Counted from the first letter of the stretch, positions 16,773-28,020 are shown. The stretch: DNA of 64,000 bases from Rhodococcus rhodochrous (GCF_014854695.1 NZ_CP027557.1:4402001-4466000); one strand, 5' to 3'. The notes: generated by a model from the letters alone, not told the origin. Numbers and translations: made by a program.

Positions 16773-17762
16773 GTGACCGTTCCCCTCTCCATCCTCGACC
16801 TCGCACACATCGGCAAGGGTGAGACCGCCCGTGAGAGCTTCGACGCCAGCGTGAAGATGGCCCAGCTCGCCGAGCAGTGGGGTTACCGGCGAATCTGGTA
16901 CGCCGAACACCACAACATGCCGACGATCGCCTCGTCGGCGACGAGCGTGCTCATCGCGCACGTGGCCGCGCACACCTCGTCGATCCGTCTCGGCGCCGGC
17001 GGCATCATGCTGCCGAACCACTCTCCGCTGACCATCGCCGAACAGTTCGGCACCCTCGCCACCCTGCATCCCGGTCGCATCGACCTCGGTCTCGGCCGCG
17101 CCCCCGGCAGCGACCAGAAGACCATGCGGGCGCTGCGCCGCGACCCGACGTCGGCCGACAGCTTCCCGCAGGACGTCCTCGAACTGCAGGCCTATCTGAA
17201 GGGCGAGTCGCGGATCCCGGGAGTCGACGCGATCCCCGGTAAGGGCACCGACGTTCCGCTGTACATCCTGGGCTCGTCGTTGTTCGGCGCGAAACTCGCT
17301 GCCCTGCTCGGTCTTCCGTACGCCTTCGCGTCGCACTTCGCGCCGCAGGCCCTCGAGGACGCGGTGCGGCTGTACCGCCGCGAGTTCCAGCCCTCCCCCG
17401 ACCACCCGGAGCCGCACGTCATCGCGGGTGTCGGCGTGATCGCCGCCGACACCACCGAAGAAGCGCAGTCGCTGTTCGAGGCGACCAAGCGGGCCCGGGT
17501 CGTCCAGATGGTCGGACGCGGGCGCACGTTCAGCGAGGAGGAGATCGACATGCTGCTCGACTCTCCCGCCGGCATGCAGGTGCTCGAGATGCTCCGGTAC
17601 ACCGCCGTGGGCACGCCGCAGGAGGTGCGCGACTACCTCGACCGGTTCACCGAGCGCGCGCAGGCCGACGAGCTGATCGTCGTGTCGTCGGCTCCCGGAC
17701 GCGACGCGTGGCTGCGCTCGCTCGAGCTTGTTGCGCAGGTCAGCGACCTCGTCCCGGCCTGA
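16773..17762 (+). CDS. LLM-class flavin-dependent oxidoreductase (luciferase-family group 1)
   Basis: 329 residues. GTG start at 16773 with AAGGA 7 bp upstream, chosen over an earlier in-frame ATG at 16728. The N-terminus [20 protein letters not shown] and [18 protein letters not shown], followed by [23 protein letters not shown] and [14 protein letters not shown], are diagnostic for the bacterial luciferase-like group often called MsnO8-type. Its physiological substrates are mostly unknown. The ribosome site and the 114-bp gap from the flavin reductase allow read-through. Codon choice is more strongly G/C-ending here than in the genes before 15.6 kb. It may be backbone rather than part of the catabolic set. 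Confidence 0.85.
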   Translation: MTVPLSILDLAHIGKGETARESFDASVKMAQLAEQWGYRRIWYAEHHNMPTIASSATSVLIAHVAAHTSSIRLGAGGIMLPNHSPLTIAEQFGTLATLHPGRIDLGLGRAPGSDQKTMRALRRDPTSADSFPQDVLELQAYLKGESRIPGVDAIPGKGTDVPLYILGSSLFGAKLAALLGLPYAFASHFAPQALEDAVRLYRREFQPSPDHPEPHVIAGVGVIAADTTEEAQSLFEATKRARVVQMVGRGRTFSEEEIDMLLDSPAGMQVLEMLRYTAVGTPQEVRDYLDRFTERAQADELIVVSSAPGRDAWLRSLELVAQVSDLVPA

Positions 17763-17858
17763 TCGCCGAAGACCGACGGATCGGGCTACCGACGGGTACA
17801 CTTTGGCGGCCGGCCAGGCACGGCTGAGAACCACGAGTCGTCAACCGCCAGGAGCACG

Positions 17859-18311
17859 ATGAAGTACCGCACCCGCGCTGTCGCAGCGGCAGTGCTGACC
17901 GCCGCAGCGGCGATCACTGCACCGGCCGCCGCGACAGCCGATTCCCTTCCCACCGACGGGCCCACCATCTCGGTGACGATCCGCAACGACACCGACGCAC
18001 CGATGGTGCTCACGTCGACCGAGAACCCCTACGGCAGATGGGTGGACGAGCCGGCCGCGGTGGTCCCGGCCCGTTCCACCGAGACGGTCTCGGCGAGCAG
18101 CGCCGACCGGCGCGGGTTCGGCATCCAGATCGACTACACGATGCCCGGCGACGCGACCGTGGCGCTCATGGCCAACAACTACGGCACCGGCGTCGCGAAC
18201 GGCGACGGCACCCACATCGAGGGTGTCAACCGACACGGCTTCGCGGTCGCGGCGATGGTGGAGGACGGATATCCGTTCATGACAGCGAACTTCGTCGTCA
18301 CCCGGCCCTGA
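17859..18311 (+). CDS. Small secreted protein of unknown function
   Basis: 150 residues, ATG at 17859 after CAGGAGCACG. A Sec signal is clear (basic start, Ala-rich core, likely cut near APAAATA-DS about residue 28). The mature part of about 120 residues is Thr/Asp/Gly-rich with alternating beta-type segments (TISVTIRNDTDAPMVL, FGIQIDYTMPGDATVALMANNYG) and ends in FVVTRP; a beta-sandwich such as an aegerolysin-like fold is possible. No cysteine is seen. It is not recognised as a named family. It ends at a large hairpin shared with the convergent kstD-like gene. Confidence 0.75.
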   Translation: MKYRTRAVAAAVLTAAAAITAPAAATADSLPTDGPTISVTIRNDTDAPMVLTSTENPYGRWVDEPAAVVPARSTETVSASSADRRGFGIQIDYTMPGDATVALMANNYGTGVANGDGTHIEGVNRHGFAVAAMVEDGYPFMTANFVVTRP

Positions 18312-18315
18312 GACG

Positions 18316-18365
18316 ACGAACCGGGCCCGAAGGGATACCTGCGTATCCTCCCGGGCCCGGTTCGT
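18316..18365. terminator. Bidirectional branched terminator hairpin
   Basis: A 13-bp perfect stem ACGAACCGGGCCC (18316-18328) with GGGCCCGGTTCGT (18353-18365); the loop itself holds a small stem GGATAC...GTATCC. It lies between convergent genes ending at 18311 (+) and 18373 (-). Confidence 0.85.
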
Positions 18366-18372
18366 TCGTGTG

Positions 18373-19908
18373 TCAGCGGGTGGCCGCGTCCATCACGGAC
18401 AGGTGCGCGAACAGCGCGCTCGTGCCGATCGGATTACCGCCGCCGGGGTAGACGGTGCCGCTCGGTGCGGCCATCGTGTTGCCCGCCGCGTACAGGCCGG
18501 GGATCGGAGCGCCCTCGCTGTCGAGCACGCGCCCGACGGTGTCGGTCCGCAGACCGCCCTTGGTGCCGAGGTCGGAGATGCCGAACTGCGCCGCGTGGAA
18601 GGGTCCCTGTTCGATGGGGACCAGCGCGGAACCACCGCCGGTGAAGGCGAGATCGTAAGGTTCGTCCCCGCGACCGAAGTCCTCGTCGACTCCCTTCACG
18701 GCCAACTCGTTCCACCGCGCAACGGTCGCCTTCAGGGCTTCGGCGGGCACACCGATCTGCTCGGCGAGTTCCTCGAGGGTGTCGGCGGTCTTCCACAGTC
18801 CCGCGTCGACGTACTTCTCGGTCTCGACGAGAGGCACGTTCGTCGCCCCGACCGGCGGGACCTCACCGCTCCGGTCGTCGTAGATCATCCAGAACGGCAA
18901 CGTCATCTCGCCGCGCTCCATGCGGGCGATGACGTCGCGGCCCAGACGGTCGTAGGGCGCGTACTCGTTGGTGAACCGCGCACCGTCCTGGTCGACGAAG
19001 ATGCCCCCGGTGAAGCACAGCGCGAACGCCGAACGTCCGTCCGGATGGGTCAGACCCGGCGACCACCAGGCCTCACCCATCAGGTCCACATCGGCGCCCA
19101 CGGCGATACCCGCCTGGTGTGCCTTGCCCAGATTCGACCACGGACCCATGGAATCCCGTGCGGCGCCCGGAACGCCGTACTTGCTGCGCATCTCGTCGTT
19201 CTGATCGAAACCGCCGGCGGCGAGGACGACGCCCTTGCGCGCGCGGATCGTCCGTCGCTCACCGTTGTTCTCGACGATCGCGCCCACCACCACACCGTCT
19301 TCGACGATCAGTTCCTCGAGCGGAGTGTTCCGGTACAGCTCCACGTTCGGGTACTTGCGCAGGGCGATGAGGAATCGTCCGACGAGCGCGCGACCGCCGA
19401 TGAGCATGTCGGGCAGGGGTTCGCCGTTGCGTTCGCGGCCGAGCGGGCCGCGGATCGACTCGTTGAGTTCGGGATCGGCGGCGATGGGCAGCGGCGACGG
19501 GACGATGTGACGTCCCTGGGCACGGGCCTTGGGCGCCTTGCCGAAGTAGTCGGGCCACGGGTAGACCATGAATTCGAGGTCGTCGTCGGACTCGAGATAG
19601 TCGATCAGCGGGGCGCCGCCGCGGACGTAGGCCTCCTGCAGCTCGCGCGGGGTGCGGTCGCCGACGACCGCGTGGTAGTAGGTCAGTGCGTCCTCGAGGG
19701 TGTCGTCGTCACCGGCGCGCTGCAGGACCGCGTTGGTGGGGAACCAGACGCCGCCGCCCCCGGAGTACGCCGTGGTGCCGCCGAAGTACTCGGACGCCTC
19801 GACGAGGATCACCGACAGCCCTTCGCGTGCAGCGGTGTACGCACCGCAGCACCCTCCGGCTCCCGACCCCACCACGAGGACGTCGCATTCTTCCGCCCAC
19901 TCCGCCAT
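18373..19908 (-). CDS. kstD: 3-ketosteroid Delta1-dehydrogenase-like flavoprotein (KstD family)
   Basis: 511 residues, ATG at 19908 with GGAAGG upstream; an in-frame extension to 19944 is unlikely. FAD motif DVLVVGSGAGGCCGAYTAA, then VEASEYFGGTTAYSGGGGVW as in KstD enzymes. NEYAPYDRLG in the middle and TVYPGGGNPIGTSALFAHLS at the C-terminus match the regions of KstD that hold catalytic tyrosines and a glycine (Tyr487/Gly491 in the Rhodococcus erythropolis enzyme). KstD removes the 1- and 2-hydrogens of 3-keto-4-ene steroids, the step that with KshA opens ring B. It lies downstream of hspR but has its own upstream palindrome copy (19983-19999), so it is probably controlled with the catabolic genes. 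The exact substrate could be another 3-ketosteroid-like compound. Confidence 0.85.
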   Translation of the reverse strand: MAEWAEECDVLVVGSGAGGCCGAYTAAREGLSVILVEASEYFGGTTAYSGGGGVWFPTNAVLQRAGDDDTLEDALTYYHAVVGDRTPRELQEAYVRGGAPLIDYLESDDDLEFMVYPWPDYFGKAPKARAQGRHIVPSPLPIAADPELNESIRGPLGRERNGEPLPDMLIGGRALVGRFLIALRKYPNVELYRNTPLEELIVEDGVVVGAIVENNGERRTIRARKGVVLAAGGFDQNDEMRSKYGVPGAARDSMGPWSNLGKAHQAGIAVGADVDLMGEAWWSPGLTHPDGRSAFALCFTGGIFVDQDGARFTNEYAPYDRLGRDVIARMERGEMTLPFWMIYDDRSGEVPPVGATNVPLVETEKYVDAGLWKTADTLEELAEQIGVPAEALKATVARWNELAVKGVDEDFGRGDEPYDLAFTGGGSALVPIEQGPFHAAQFGISDLGTKGGLRTDTVGRVLDSEGAPIPGLYAAGNTMAAPSGTVYPGGGNPIGTSALFAHLSVMDAATR

Positions 19909-19982
19909 GACTGTTGCCTTCCGTCGACCGTTCGTGTGGAACACGCCACACTAGGCAGACCTCGGGTCCGCACAGGGCGATC

Positions 19983-19999
19983 GTCTCGCTGGGCGGGAG
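19983..19999. promoter_or_regulatory. Copy of the 17-bp palindrome upstream of kstD
   Basis: GTCTCGCTGGGCGGGAG, 75-91 bp upstream of the ATG at 19908. The arm nearer hspR is intact. Confidence 0.45.
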
Positions 20000-20051
20000 A
20001 TTTTCGTTCTCGACCGTTCCGGCGGATCAGTCCCGCTCGACCGCGGTGCGG

Positions 20052-20456
20052 TCAGTCTCGTCTGTTGCGCGGCTTCCACACCACGAGGGCGTTGCTGCGC
20101 GGAATCGGCACCAGATCGCCGCGCGTCGAACGCAACTGGGCGACCTCTGCGTTGAGTTCGGCGACGCGCTGCTGCAGCGCCTCGACCTGGTTGGTCAGCT
20201 CTATGATCCGCTTGATCCCGGCGAGGTTGACACCTTCGTCCTGGGAGAGGCGCTGCACTTCGCGCAGCAGTTCGACGTCGCGCGGCGAGTACCGGCGGCC
20301 GCCACCGCTGGTGCGGTGCGGGGTGACGAGTCCGAGCCGGTCGTAGTTACGCAGCGTCTGCGCATGCATCCCGGCGAGTTCTGCTGCCACCGAGATGACG
20401 TAGACGCGCGCATCGGGGTCCGGTGACAGATCCCGTGGCATTCTCGTCTCGCTCAT
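20052..20456 (-). CDS. hspR: Heat-shock repressor HspR (MerR family)
   Basis: 134 residues from the ATG at 20456, which overlaps the dnaJ stop as TGATG; a start at 20471 is possible. MerR-type winged helix: VYVISVAAELAGMHAQTLRNYDRLGLV, then SGGGRRYSPRDVELLREVQRL, followed by a coiled coil (QVEALQQRVAELNAEVAQLR) and the C-terminal VVWKPRNRRD tail typical of HspR. With DnaK as co-repressor it binds HAIR elements and represses the dnaK operon. It is the last gene of dnaK-grpE-dnaJ-hspR, the usual actinobacterial order, giving feedback control. The length is close to the mycobacterial protein. Confidence 0.97.
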   Translation of the reverse strand: MSETRMPRDLSPDPDARVYVISVAAELAGMHAQTLRNYDRLGLVTPHRTSGGGRRYSPRDVELLREVQRLSQDEGVNLAGIKRIIELTNQVEALQQRVAELNAEVAQLRSTRGDLVPIPRSNALVVWKPRNRRD

Positions 20457-21628
20457 CACGCACCTGCCCATCCCTCTCGAGGATCGAAACCGCTTGCCTC
20501 TTCTGCACGAAGATAGTTGTGCAGCGCTTCGGTCGCCTTCTCGTCGAGATTCTGCGGGATCGCGACCTTCACCGTGACGAGAAGATCACCGGCGCCGCCC
20601 CCGCGCTTGGGGACGCCGCGTCCGCGGACCCGCAGGACCCGGCCGTCGACCGTTCCCGGCGGGATCTTCAGTCCGACGCGGCCGTCGAGGGTCGGCACCG
20701 AGACGGTGCCGCCGAGGACGAGTTCGCCGTAGCTGACGGGCAGCACGAGGGTCAGATCGTCGCCCTCACGTCCGAACACGCGGTCGGGGCGCACGTGCAC
20801 CGTCACGAACAGGTCGCCGGACGGGGCGCCGCGCAGACCGGCCTCACCCTGACCGGCGAGGCGGATACGCGAGCCGTCCTTGATGCCTGCGGGGACCCGC
20901 ACGGTGATGGTGCGGGTGCGGTTCTGCACACCGGTACCGCGGCAGTCGCTGCAGGGGTTGTCGATGATCGATCCGCTGCCCCGGCAGTCGTCGCACGGTT
21001 CCGAGAATCCGAACGCGCCCTGGTTACGGGAGACCACACCGCTTCCGTTGCAGTTCGGGCAGACCCGCGGGCTCGTTCCCGGCTGGGCACCGCTGCCGTG
21101 GCAGGTGGTGCACGGCGCCGGGCTGGTCATCCGCAGGGGAACCGTGACGCCCTGGACGGCGTCGCGGAAGTCGAGCGTCGTCTCGGTCTCGACATCGGAG
21201 CCGCGACGTGGACGCGAACGGCCGGCGGTGGAAGCAGTGCCGCCACCGGCGCGGTTGAACAGGCCACCGAAGAGGTCGCCGAGCCCACCGTCGCCGCCGC
21301 CGCCGAACAGGTCGCCGATGTCGAAGGTCGCTCCGGTCCCACCGGAGAATCCGCCGGCGCCGGGACGGAAGCCGCCCGGCATGCCGCCGGAGGCGAACAG
21401 GCGCCGGGTCTCGTCGTATTCCTTGCGCTTGGCGGGATCCGACAGGACGGCGTTGGCCTCGCTGACGGCCTTGAAACGTTCCTCGGCCTTGGTATCACCG
21501 GGGTTGGCGTCGGGATGCAGGTCCCGCGCCAGTTTCCGGTAGGCCTTCTTGATCTCGTCCTGCGTTGCGTCGGGGGAGACGCCCAGGTCCTTGTAGAAGT
21601 CCTTCTCGATCCACTCCCGCTGGCTCAC
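20456..21628 (-). CDS. dnaJ: Co-chaperone DnaJ
   Basis: 390 residues, GTG start at 21628 after GAGGAGGAG. J-domain at the N-terminus with the HPD motif ([11 protein letters not shown]), a Gly/Phe-rich linker (residues about 80-135, [13 protein letters not shown]), and four CxxCxGxG zinc-finger repeats ([32 protein letters not shown]). Then come the two C-terminal substrate-binding barrels. It delivers unfolded clients to DnaK and stimulates ATP hydrolysis. The stop overlaps hspR. The 32-bp gap from grpE keeps it in the operon. Confidence 0.97.
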   Translation of the reverse strand: MSQREWIEKDFYKDLGVSPDATQDEIKKAYRKLARDLHPDANPGDTKAEERFKAVSEANAVLSDPAKRKEYDETRRLFASGGMPGGFRPGAGGFSGGTGATFDIGDLFGGGGDGGLGDLFGGLFNRAGGGTASTAGRSRPRRGSDVETETTLDFRDAVQGVTVPLRMTSPAPCTTCHGSGAQPGTSPRVCPNCNGSGVVSRNQGAFGFSEPCDDCRGSGSIIDNPCSDCRGTGVQNRTRTITVRVPAGIKDGSRIRLAGQGEAGLRGAPSGDLFVTVHVRPDRVFGREGDDLTLVLPVSYGELVLGGTVSVPTLDGRVGLKIPPGTVDGRVLRVRGRGVPKRGGGAGDLLVTVKVAIPQNLDEKATEALHNYLRAEEASGFDPREGWAGA

Positions 21629-21660
21629 CGGGCGTCTCCTCCTCTCGCGTTTTCTTGTTC

Positions 21661-22301
21661 TTACTCTGTGCCCGGCTCCGCCGACGGCGCGTCACCCGGC
21701 GTGTCCGCCGGATCGCCGTCGGTGACCGTCACCATCGCGTGCCGCAGGATGCGGTCGCCGAAGCGGTAACCCTTGCGGAGCACCGCTCCGAGCACCGGGT
21801 GGTGACCGTCGCCTTCCATCTGGACGGCCTCGTGCAGCTCGGGATCGAAGGCGTCGCCTTCCTCGCCGAACGCGACGAGTCCGACACTGTCGAACACACC
21901 GGTCAGCTTGCCGGAGAGCGCCTTCAGCGGGCCCGTCTCCAGGTCGCCGTGGGCGCGGGCCCGGTCGAGGTCGTCGAGGACGTCGAGGAACTTCGCCGCG
22001 ACGGAGGCCTTGGCCTCCTCCGCGATCGCCGTGCGCTGCGCCTCGGCGCGGCGACGGTAGTTCGCGTACTCCGCGCTCACGCGCTGCAGGTCGGCGGTGC
22101 GCTCGGCGAGTTCCTTCGCCTCCTGCGACTGCTCTTCGGTCTGCTCGGCCTTCTCGGCCTCACCCTCCGCAGGAACCGACTCGATCACCTCGCCCTCCTC
22201 GGCGCGCGGCTCCTCGGCGGGGTCGCGCACCTCGAAGGTCTCGGGGTCGATCCGTCGCTTGTCGGTGACGGTCACCGGTTCCTGCTCGGGCTTGTCGGCA
22301 C

Positions 22302-22305
<4 letters not shown>
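21661..22305 (-). CDS. grpE: Nucleotide exchange factor GrpE
   Basis: 214 residues. GTG start at 22305 overlapping the dnaK TGA (GTGA). An acidic, disordered N-terminal part (about 1-75, rich in Glu/Pro/Ala) leads to a long helix ([20 protein letters not shown] read in part). The GrpE core follows, ending with [20 protein letters not shown], the family signature. It releases ADP from DnaK. The acidic C-terminus ([17 protein letters not shown]) is typical of actinobacteria. Second gene of the heat-shock operon. Confidence 0.97.
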
Positions 22306-24143
<1,838 letters not shown>

Positions 24144-24203
24144 AATTTTCCTCCAATGTTCCAGCCGCGACGCGTGCGCGCCGCGAAAACGTTCCATGCC
24201 CGA

Positions 24204-24297
24204 CCTGAGCCCGTTCGACTCAGGTGAGCGCGGTCGACTCAAGCCTGCACCCGAGCGGTCCACGCCGTCAAGTGAAGTTGAGTCTCATGCGCTCAAG
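24204..24297 (-). promoter_or_regulatory. Cluster of three HAIR (HspR) operators of the dnaK operon
   Basis: The HspR site consensus is CTTGAGT-N7-ACTCAAG. I see GTTGAGT-N7-GCTCAAG at 24277-24297, CCTGAGC-N7-ACTCAGG at 24204-24224, and a weaker overlapping GGTGAGC-N7-ACTCAAG at 24223-24243. They lie 61-154 bp upstream of the dnaK ATG. Confidence 0.88.
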
Positions 24298-24407
24298 TTG
24301 CCTGACTCGTCCAACGGCAGGTAGTGGACTTTTGTTCCGAGCGTGACGCAGATCACGTAGACATCGGGGTCACGCTGTTCCGCTCGCTCCACCGCGTCCG
24401 CGGAAAC

Positions 24408-24424
24408 GACCCGCTGGGCGGGAG
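24408..24424. promoter_or_regulatory. Copy of the 17-bp palindrome upstream of the BVMO gene
   Basis: GACCCGCTGGGCGGGAG, ending 105 bp before the TTG start at 24530. Seven of eight right-arm bases match; it is close in sequence to the copy at 19983-19999. It shares the 386-bp dnaK/BVMO intergenic region with the HAIR sites. Confidence 0.5.
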
Positions 24425-24529
24425 AGACCGGTGCCCCGCCCGTTCCCGCAGCCCTAGCGTGAGGCCACTTCATGAACCTCCGTGTCCGTTCCGGGACCGG
24501 ACCGTTCGCGCTCGTGGAAGGACTCCAAG

Positions 24530-26182
24530 TTGAACGGACAGCATTTCCGATCCGTCGTCACCGCACCCGATGCCACCTCGTACGACGTCGTCGTGGTCGG
24601 GGCCGGCATCGCCGGCCTCTACGCGATCCACCGATTCCGCAGCCAGGGCCTGACGGTCCGCGCGTTCGAGGCCGCGTCGGGGGTGGGCGGGGTCTGGTAC
24701 TGGAACCGCTACCCCGGCGCGCGCTGCGACGTCGAGTCGATCGACTACTCCTATTCCTTCTCCCCCGAACTCGAGCAGGAGTGGAACTGGAGCGAGAAGT
24801 ACGCCACCCAGCCCGAGATCCTCGCCTATCTCGAGCACGTCGCCGACCGCTTCGACCTGCGCCGCGACATCCGGTTCGACACCCGCGTCACCTCCGCGGT
24901 CCTCGACGAGGACGCCCTGCGCTGGACCGTGCGCACCGATCGCGGTGACGAGGTCTCGGCCCGCTTCCTCGTCGTGGCCGCCGGGCCGCTGTCGAACGCG
25001 AACACCCCGGCATTCGACGGCCTCGACCGCTTCACCGGCGACATCGTCCACACGGCCCGCTGGCCCCACGACGGCGTCGATCTCACCGGCAAGCGCGTCG
25101 GCGTGATCGGCACCGGATCGTCGGGCATCCAGTCGATCCCGATCATCGCCGAGCAGGCCGAGCGGCTGTTCGTCTTCCAGCGCTCGGCGAACTACAGCAT
25201 CCCCGCCGGCAACGTGCCGCTCGACGACGCCACCCGCGCCGAGCAGAAGGCGAACTACGCCGAACGGCGCCGGCTGTCACGGGAATCCGGCGGCGGCTCT
25301 CCGCACCGGCCGCACCCGAAGTCGGCACTCGAGGTCTCCGAGGACGAACGACGCGCCGTCTACGAGGAACGCTGGAAGCTCGGCGGCGTCCTTTATTCCA
25401 AGGCGTTCCCCGATCAGCTCACCGATCCCGCCGCCAACGACACCGCCCGTGCGTTCTGGGAGGAGAAGATCCGCGCGGTCGTCGACGATCCCGCGGTCGC
25501 CGAGCTGCTGATCCCCAAGGACCACGCGATCGGCGCCAAGCGCATCGTCACCGACAGCGGGTACTACGAGACGTACAACCGTGACAACGTCGAACTCGTC
25601 GACCTGCGCAGCACGCCGCTCGTCGGTATGGACGAGACCGGCATCGTCACCACCGGCGCGCACTACGACCTCGACGTGATCGTCCTCGCGACCGGCTTCG
25701 ACGCCATGACCGGTTCGCTCGACAAGCTCGAGATCGTCGGCCGCGGTGGCCGCACCCTGAAGGAGAAGTGGGCGGCCGGCCCGCAGACCTATCTCGGACT
25801 CGGCATCGACGGCTTCCCCAACTTCTTCAACCTCACCGGTCCCGGCAGTCCGTCGGTCCTCGCGAACATGGTGTTGCACTCCGAACTCCACGTCGACTGG
25901 GTCGCCGACGCGATCGCCTATCTCGATGCGCGCGGCGCCGCCGGTATCGAGGGCACGCCGGAGGCCGTCGCCGACTGGGTGGAGGAATGCCGCAACCGGG
26001 CCGAGGCGTCGCTGCTGAACTCCGCGAACTCCTGGTACCTCGGCGCGAACATCCCGGGGCGGCCCCGCGTGTTCATGCCCTTCCTCGGTGGCTTCGGCGT
26101 CTACCGCGAGATCATCACGGAGGTCGCCGAATCCGGGTACAAGGGGTTCGCGATCCTCGAGGGCCGCGACCCCGGACGGTAG
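24530..26182 (+). CDS. Type I Baeyer-Villiger monooxygenase (flavin-containing)
   Basis: 550 residues from a TTG at 24530 preceded by AAGGA 7 bp upstream; a GTG at 24482 would add 16 residues and has no clear ribosome site. FAD motif VVVGAGIAGL (residues 21-30), BVMO fingerprint F-x-G-x-x-x-H-T-x-x-W-P at 168-179 (FTGDIVHTARWP), and NADPH-binding VGVIGTGSSG near 190. It inserts one oxygen next to a ketone to give an ester or lactone, using NADPH and O2. Cyclohexanone, steroid or terpenoid ketones are typical substrates; here a lactone could pass to the HSL hydrolases at 10-13 kb. It has its own palindrome copy and a strong terminator after it. Confidence 0.92.
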   Translation: MNGQHFRSVVTAPDATSYDVVVVGAGIAGLYAIHRFRSQGLTVRAFEAASGVGGVWYWNRYPGARCDVESIDYSYSFSPELEQEWNWSEKYATQPEILAYLEHVADRFDLRRDIRFDTRVTSAVLDEDALRWTVRTDRGDEVSARFLVVAAGPLSNANTPAFDGLDRFTGDIVHTARWPHDGVDLTGKRVGVIGTGSSGIQSIPIIAEQAERLFVFQRSANYSIPAGNVPLDDATRAEQKANYAERRRLSRESGGGSPHRPHPKSALEVSEDERRAVYEERWKLGGVLYSKAFPDQLTDPAANDTARAFWEEKIRAVVDDPAVAELLIPKDHAIGAKRIVTDSGYYETYNRDNVELVDLRSTPLVGMDETGIVTTGAHYDLDVIVLATGFDAMTGSLDKLEIVGRGGRTLKEKWAAGPQTYLGLGIDGFPNFFNLTGPGSPSVLANMVLHSELHVDWVADAIAYLDARGAAGIEGTPEAVADWVEECRNRAEASLLNSANSWYLGANIPGRPRVFMPFLGGFGVYREIITEVAESGYKGFAILEGRDPGR

Positions 26183-26188
26183 GACAAA

Positions 26189-26244
26189 GGACCGACCGGT
26201 TGCGCCCGTCGAGCAATTCGTCCGGGCGCAACCGGTGGTGGTCC
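26189..26244. terminator. Bidirectional terminator hairpin
   Basis: A perfect 14-bp stem ACCGGTTGCGCCCG (26195-26208) with CGGGCGCAACCGGT (26223-26236). Flanking GGACC (26189-26193) and GGTCC (26240-26244) can extend it. Between convergent ends at 26182 (+) and 26255 (-). Confidence 0.85.
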
Positions 26245-26254
26245 GGCCCAGTGC

Positions 26255-27088
26255 TTACTTGATGCAGTGACCGGCGTCGACGGGCAGGGTGACACCGGTG
26301 ATGTAGCGGGACTCCTCGGATGCGAGGAACAGGCTCGCGTTCGCGATGTCCTCGGGTTCGATCAACGGCACGGGGAGCAGGTGCATCGACTGCAGGGCCG
26401 CCTCGAACTGCTCCCGCGTCGGGTTCTCGACACCCGGGCAGAAGGTGCGCATCGTGGCCGGGTTCTCCACCATCGTGGTCCGGGTGTTGGCGGGGTGGAT
26501 CGTGTTGACCCGCACCCGATGCGGGGCGAGTTCGTTGGCGAGCGACTTCATCAGCCCCACCACACCGTGCTTGGCGGCGGTGTAGTGCCCGACGCTCACG
26601 AGCCCGCGCAGACCGGCGATCGAACTGACGAGCACGATCGAACCTCCGCGACCACCGGTCACGATGTGCGGGATCGCGGCCTTGCACGTGCGCCACACGC
26701 CGGTGAGGTTGACGTCGAGCATGGTCTGCCAGCGTTCGGAGTCCATCTCCGTCGCCCGGCCCGACGAGCTGATGCCCGCCGTCGCGCACACGACGTCGAG
26801 CCGGCCGAGCGCGGCGACCCCTTGCGCCACCGCGTCGTCGAGCGACGGCTGGTCGCGCACGTCCACCTCGAAGGCACAGATCTTCCGGCCGACCGATTCC
26901 ACCAGTCGCACGGTCTCCGCGAGATCGGCAGGTGACGCGCCGGGGGTGGTCGCGTGGTCCACCGGGGCGCACACGTCGACGGCGACGATGTCGGCGCCCT
27001 CCTGCGCGAACCGCACCGCCTGGGCGCGGCCCATCCCCCGCGCCGCGCCGGTGATCAGCGCGACCTTCCCGTCCAGACGTCCGCTCAT
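26255..27088 (-). CDS. Mycofactocin-type short-chain dehydrogenase/reductase
   Basis: 277 residues; ATG at 27088 overlaps the preceding SDR stop (TGATG). Rossmann motif TGAARGMG near residue 13, catalytic Ser-Tyr-Lys (SSIAG then HYTAAKH). After the active site is an insert RTTMVENPATMRTFCPGVENP and then HLLPVPLIEPEDIANASLFLASEESRYITG. This insert and the IAVDVCAPVDH region are hallmarks of SDRs that keep NAD permanently bound and pass electrons to the peptide-derived redox cofactor mycofactocin. It would oxidise a secondary alcohol, for example a cyclic alcohol on the catabolic substrate. The mycofactocin synthesis genes are not in this window. Confidence 0.88.
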   Translation of the reverse strand: MSGRLDGKVALITGAARGMGRAQAVRFAQEGADIVAVDVCAPVDHATTPGASPADLAETVRLVESVGRKICAFEVDVRDQPSLDDAVAQGVAALGRLDVVCATAGISSSGRATEMDSERWQTMLDVNLTGVWRTCKAAIPHIVTGGRGGSIVLVSSIAGLRGLVSVGHYTAAKHGVVGLMKSLANELAPHRVRVNTIHPANTRTTMVENPATMRTFCPGVENPTREQFEAALQSMHLLPVPLIEPEDIANASLFLASEESRYITGVTLPVDAGHCIK

Positions 27089-27897
27089 CACGCCACCTTC
27101 TGGGTCAGGCCGCCGTCGACGACCATCTGCAGGCCGGTGACGTAACGGGATTCGTCGGATGCGAGGAACAACACCGCATTGCTCACGTCGGCCGGTTCGA
27201 CCCACGGCACGCGCAACAGCGTCTTCGTCGACAGCACCTCCGCGGCGTCGTCGGCGGTGGGCGCCTCGAGATCGGGACGCAACCGCGCGAAGGTCGCGGG
27301 GTTGAGCGTCATCGGTGTCGCCGCCGCACCCGGATGAACGGTGTTGACGCGGATCGCCCGCGGTCCGAGTTCGTTCGCCAGGGTCTTGGCCAGACCCGTG
27401 ACCGCGTGCTTCGCCGCCGAGTAGTGCGACGCTCCCGGTACGGCCTTGATCGCGGCGGTCGAGCTGACGATGATCACCGAACCACCGGCGGGATCGAGTT
27501 CGGCGACACCGGCTTTGACGGTGTGCCACGTTCCGGTGAGGTTGACGTCGATCGACCGGTTCCAGATCTCGTCGTCGATCTCCCAGGACGGGCCCGGATT
27601 GTCGCTGATGCCGGCGTTCGCGACGACGACGTCGAGCGGGCCGAGCTCGGACACTCCGGCCCGCACCGCTGCGACCACCGCGTCGAAGTCGCGGACGTCC
27701 GCTGTTCCGGTGACGATCCGGCGGCCCGTCGCGCGGACGAGGCGAGCGGTTTCGTCCAGTTCGGCCTCCGTGCGACCACCCGGCAGATCCAGCGCGACGA
27801 TGTCGGCACCCTCCTCCGCCAGCCGCGTCGCGCATGCGCGCCCCAGCCCACCTGCGGCGCCCGTGATCAGCGCGACCTTCCCGGTCATCCGTGCCAT
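27088..27897 (-). CDS. Mycofactocin-type short-chain dehydrogenase/reductase
   Basis: 269 residues, ATG at 27897 after AAGGAACGTTC. TGAAGGLG Rossmann motif near residue 11, SSTAAI and HYSAAKH for the Ser-Tyr-Lys site, and the same family insert (TPMTLNPATFARLRPDLEAP) before VEPADVSNAVLFLASDESRYVTG. It is clearly a paralogue of the next SDR but not a recent copy. Being first in a two-gene operon divergent from kshA, it shares the palindromes at 27963-28020. It probably acts on another hydroxyl of the same substrate, or on its other enantiomer. Confidence 0.88.
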   Translation of the reverse strand: MARMTGKVALITGAAGGLGRACATRLAEEGADIVALDLPGGRTEAELDETARLVRATGRRIVTGTADVRDFDAVVAAVRAGVSELGPLDVVVANAGISDNPGPSWEIDDEIWNRSIDVNLTGTWHTVKAGVAELDPAGGSVIIVSSTAAIKAVPGASHYSAAKHAVTGLAKTLANELGPRAIRVNTVHPGAAATPMTLNPATFARLRPDLEAPTADDAAEVLSTKTLLRVPWVEPADVSNAVLFLASDESRYVTGLQMVVDGGLTQKVA

Positions 27898-27962
27898 GAA
27901 CGTTCCTTTCGCCGTGATGTGCCGCGACGCTAACGACCGGCGACGCCGATCCGGGAGGTCTT

Positions 27963-28020
27963 CTCCCGTGTGACGGGAGGCGTCCTCCCCACCGATTTGT
28001 CGCGTTCCATCCAGCGGGAG
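27963..28020. promoter_or_regulatory. Two copies of the 17-bp palindrome between SDR operon and kshA operon
   Basis: CTCCCGTGTGACGGGAG at 27963-27979 is nearly perfect. GTTCCATCCAGCGGGAG at 28004-28020 has one intact arm; centres are 41 bp apart. Starts lie at 27897 (-) and 28103 (+). Confidence 0.68.
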
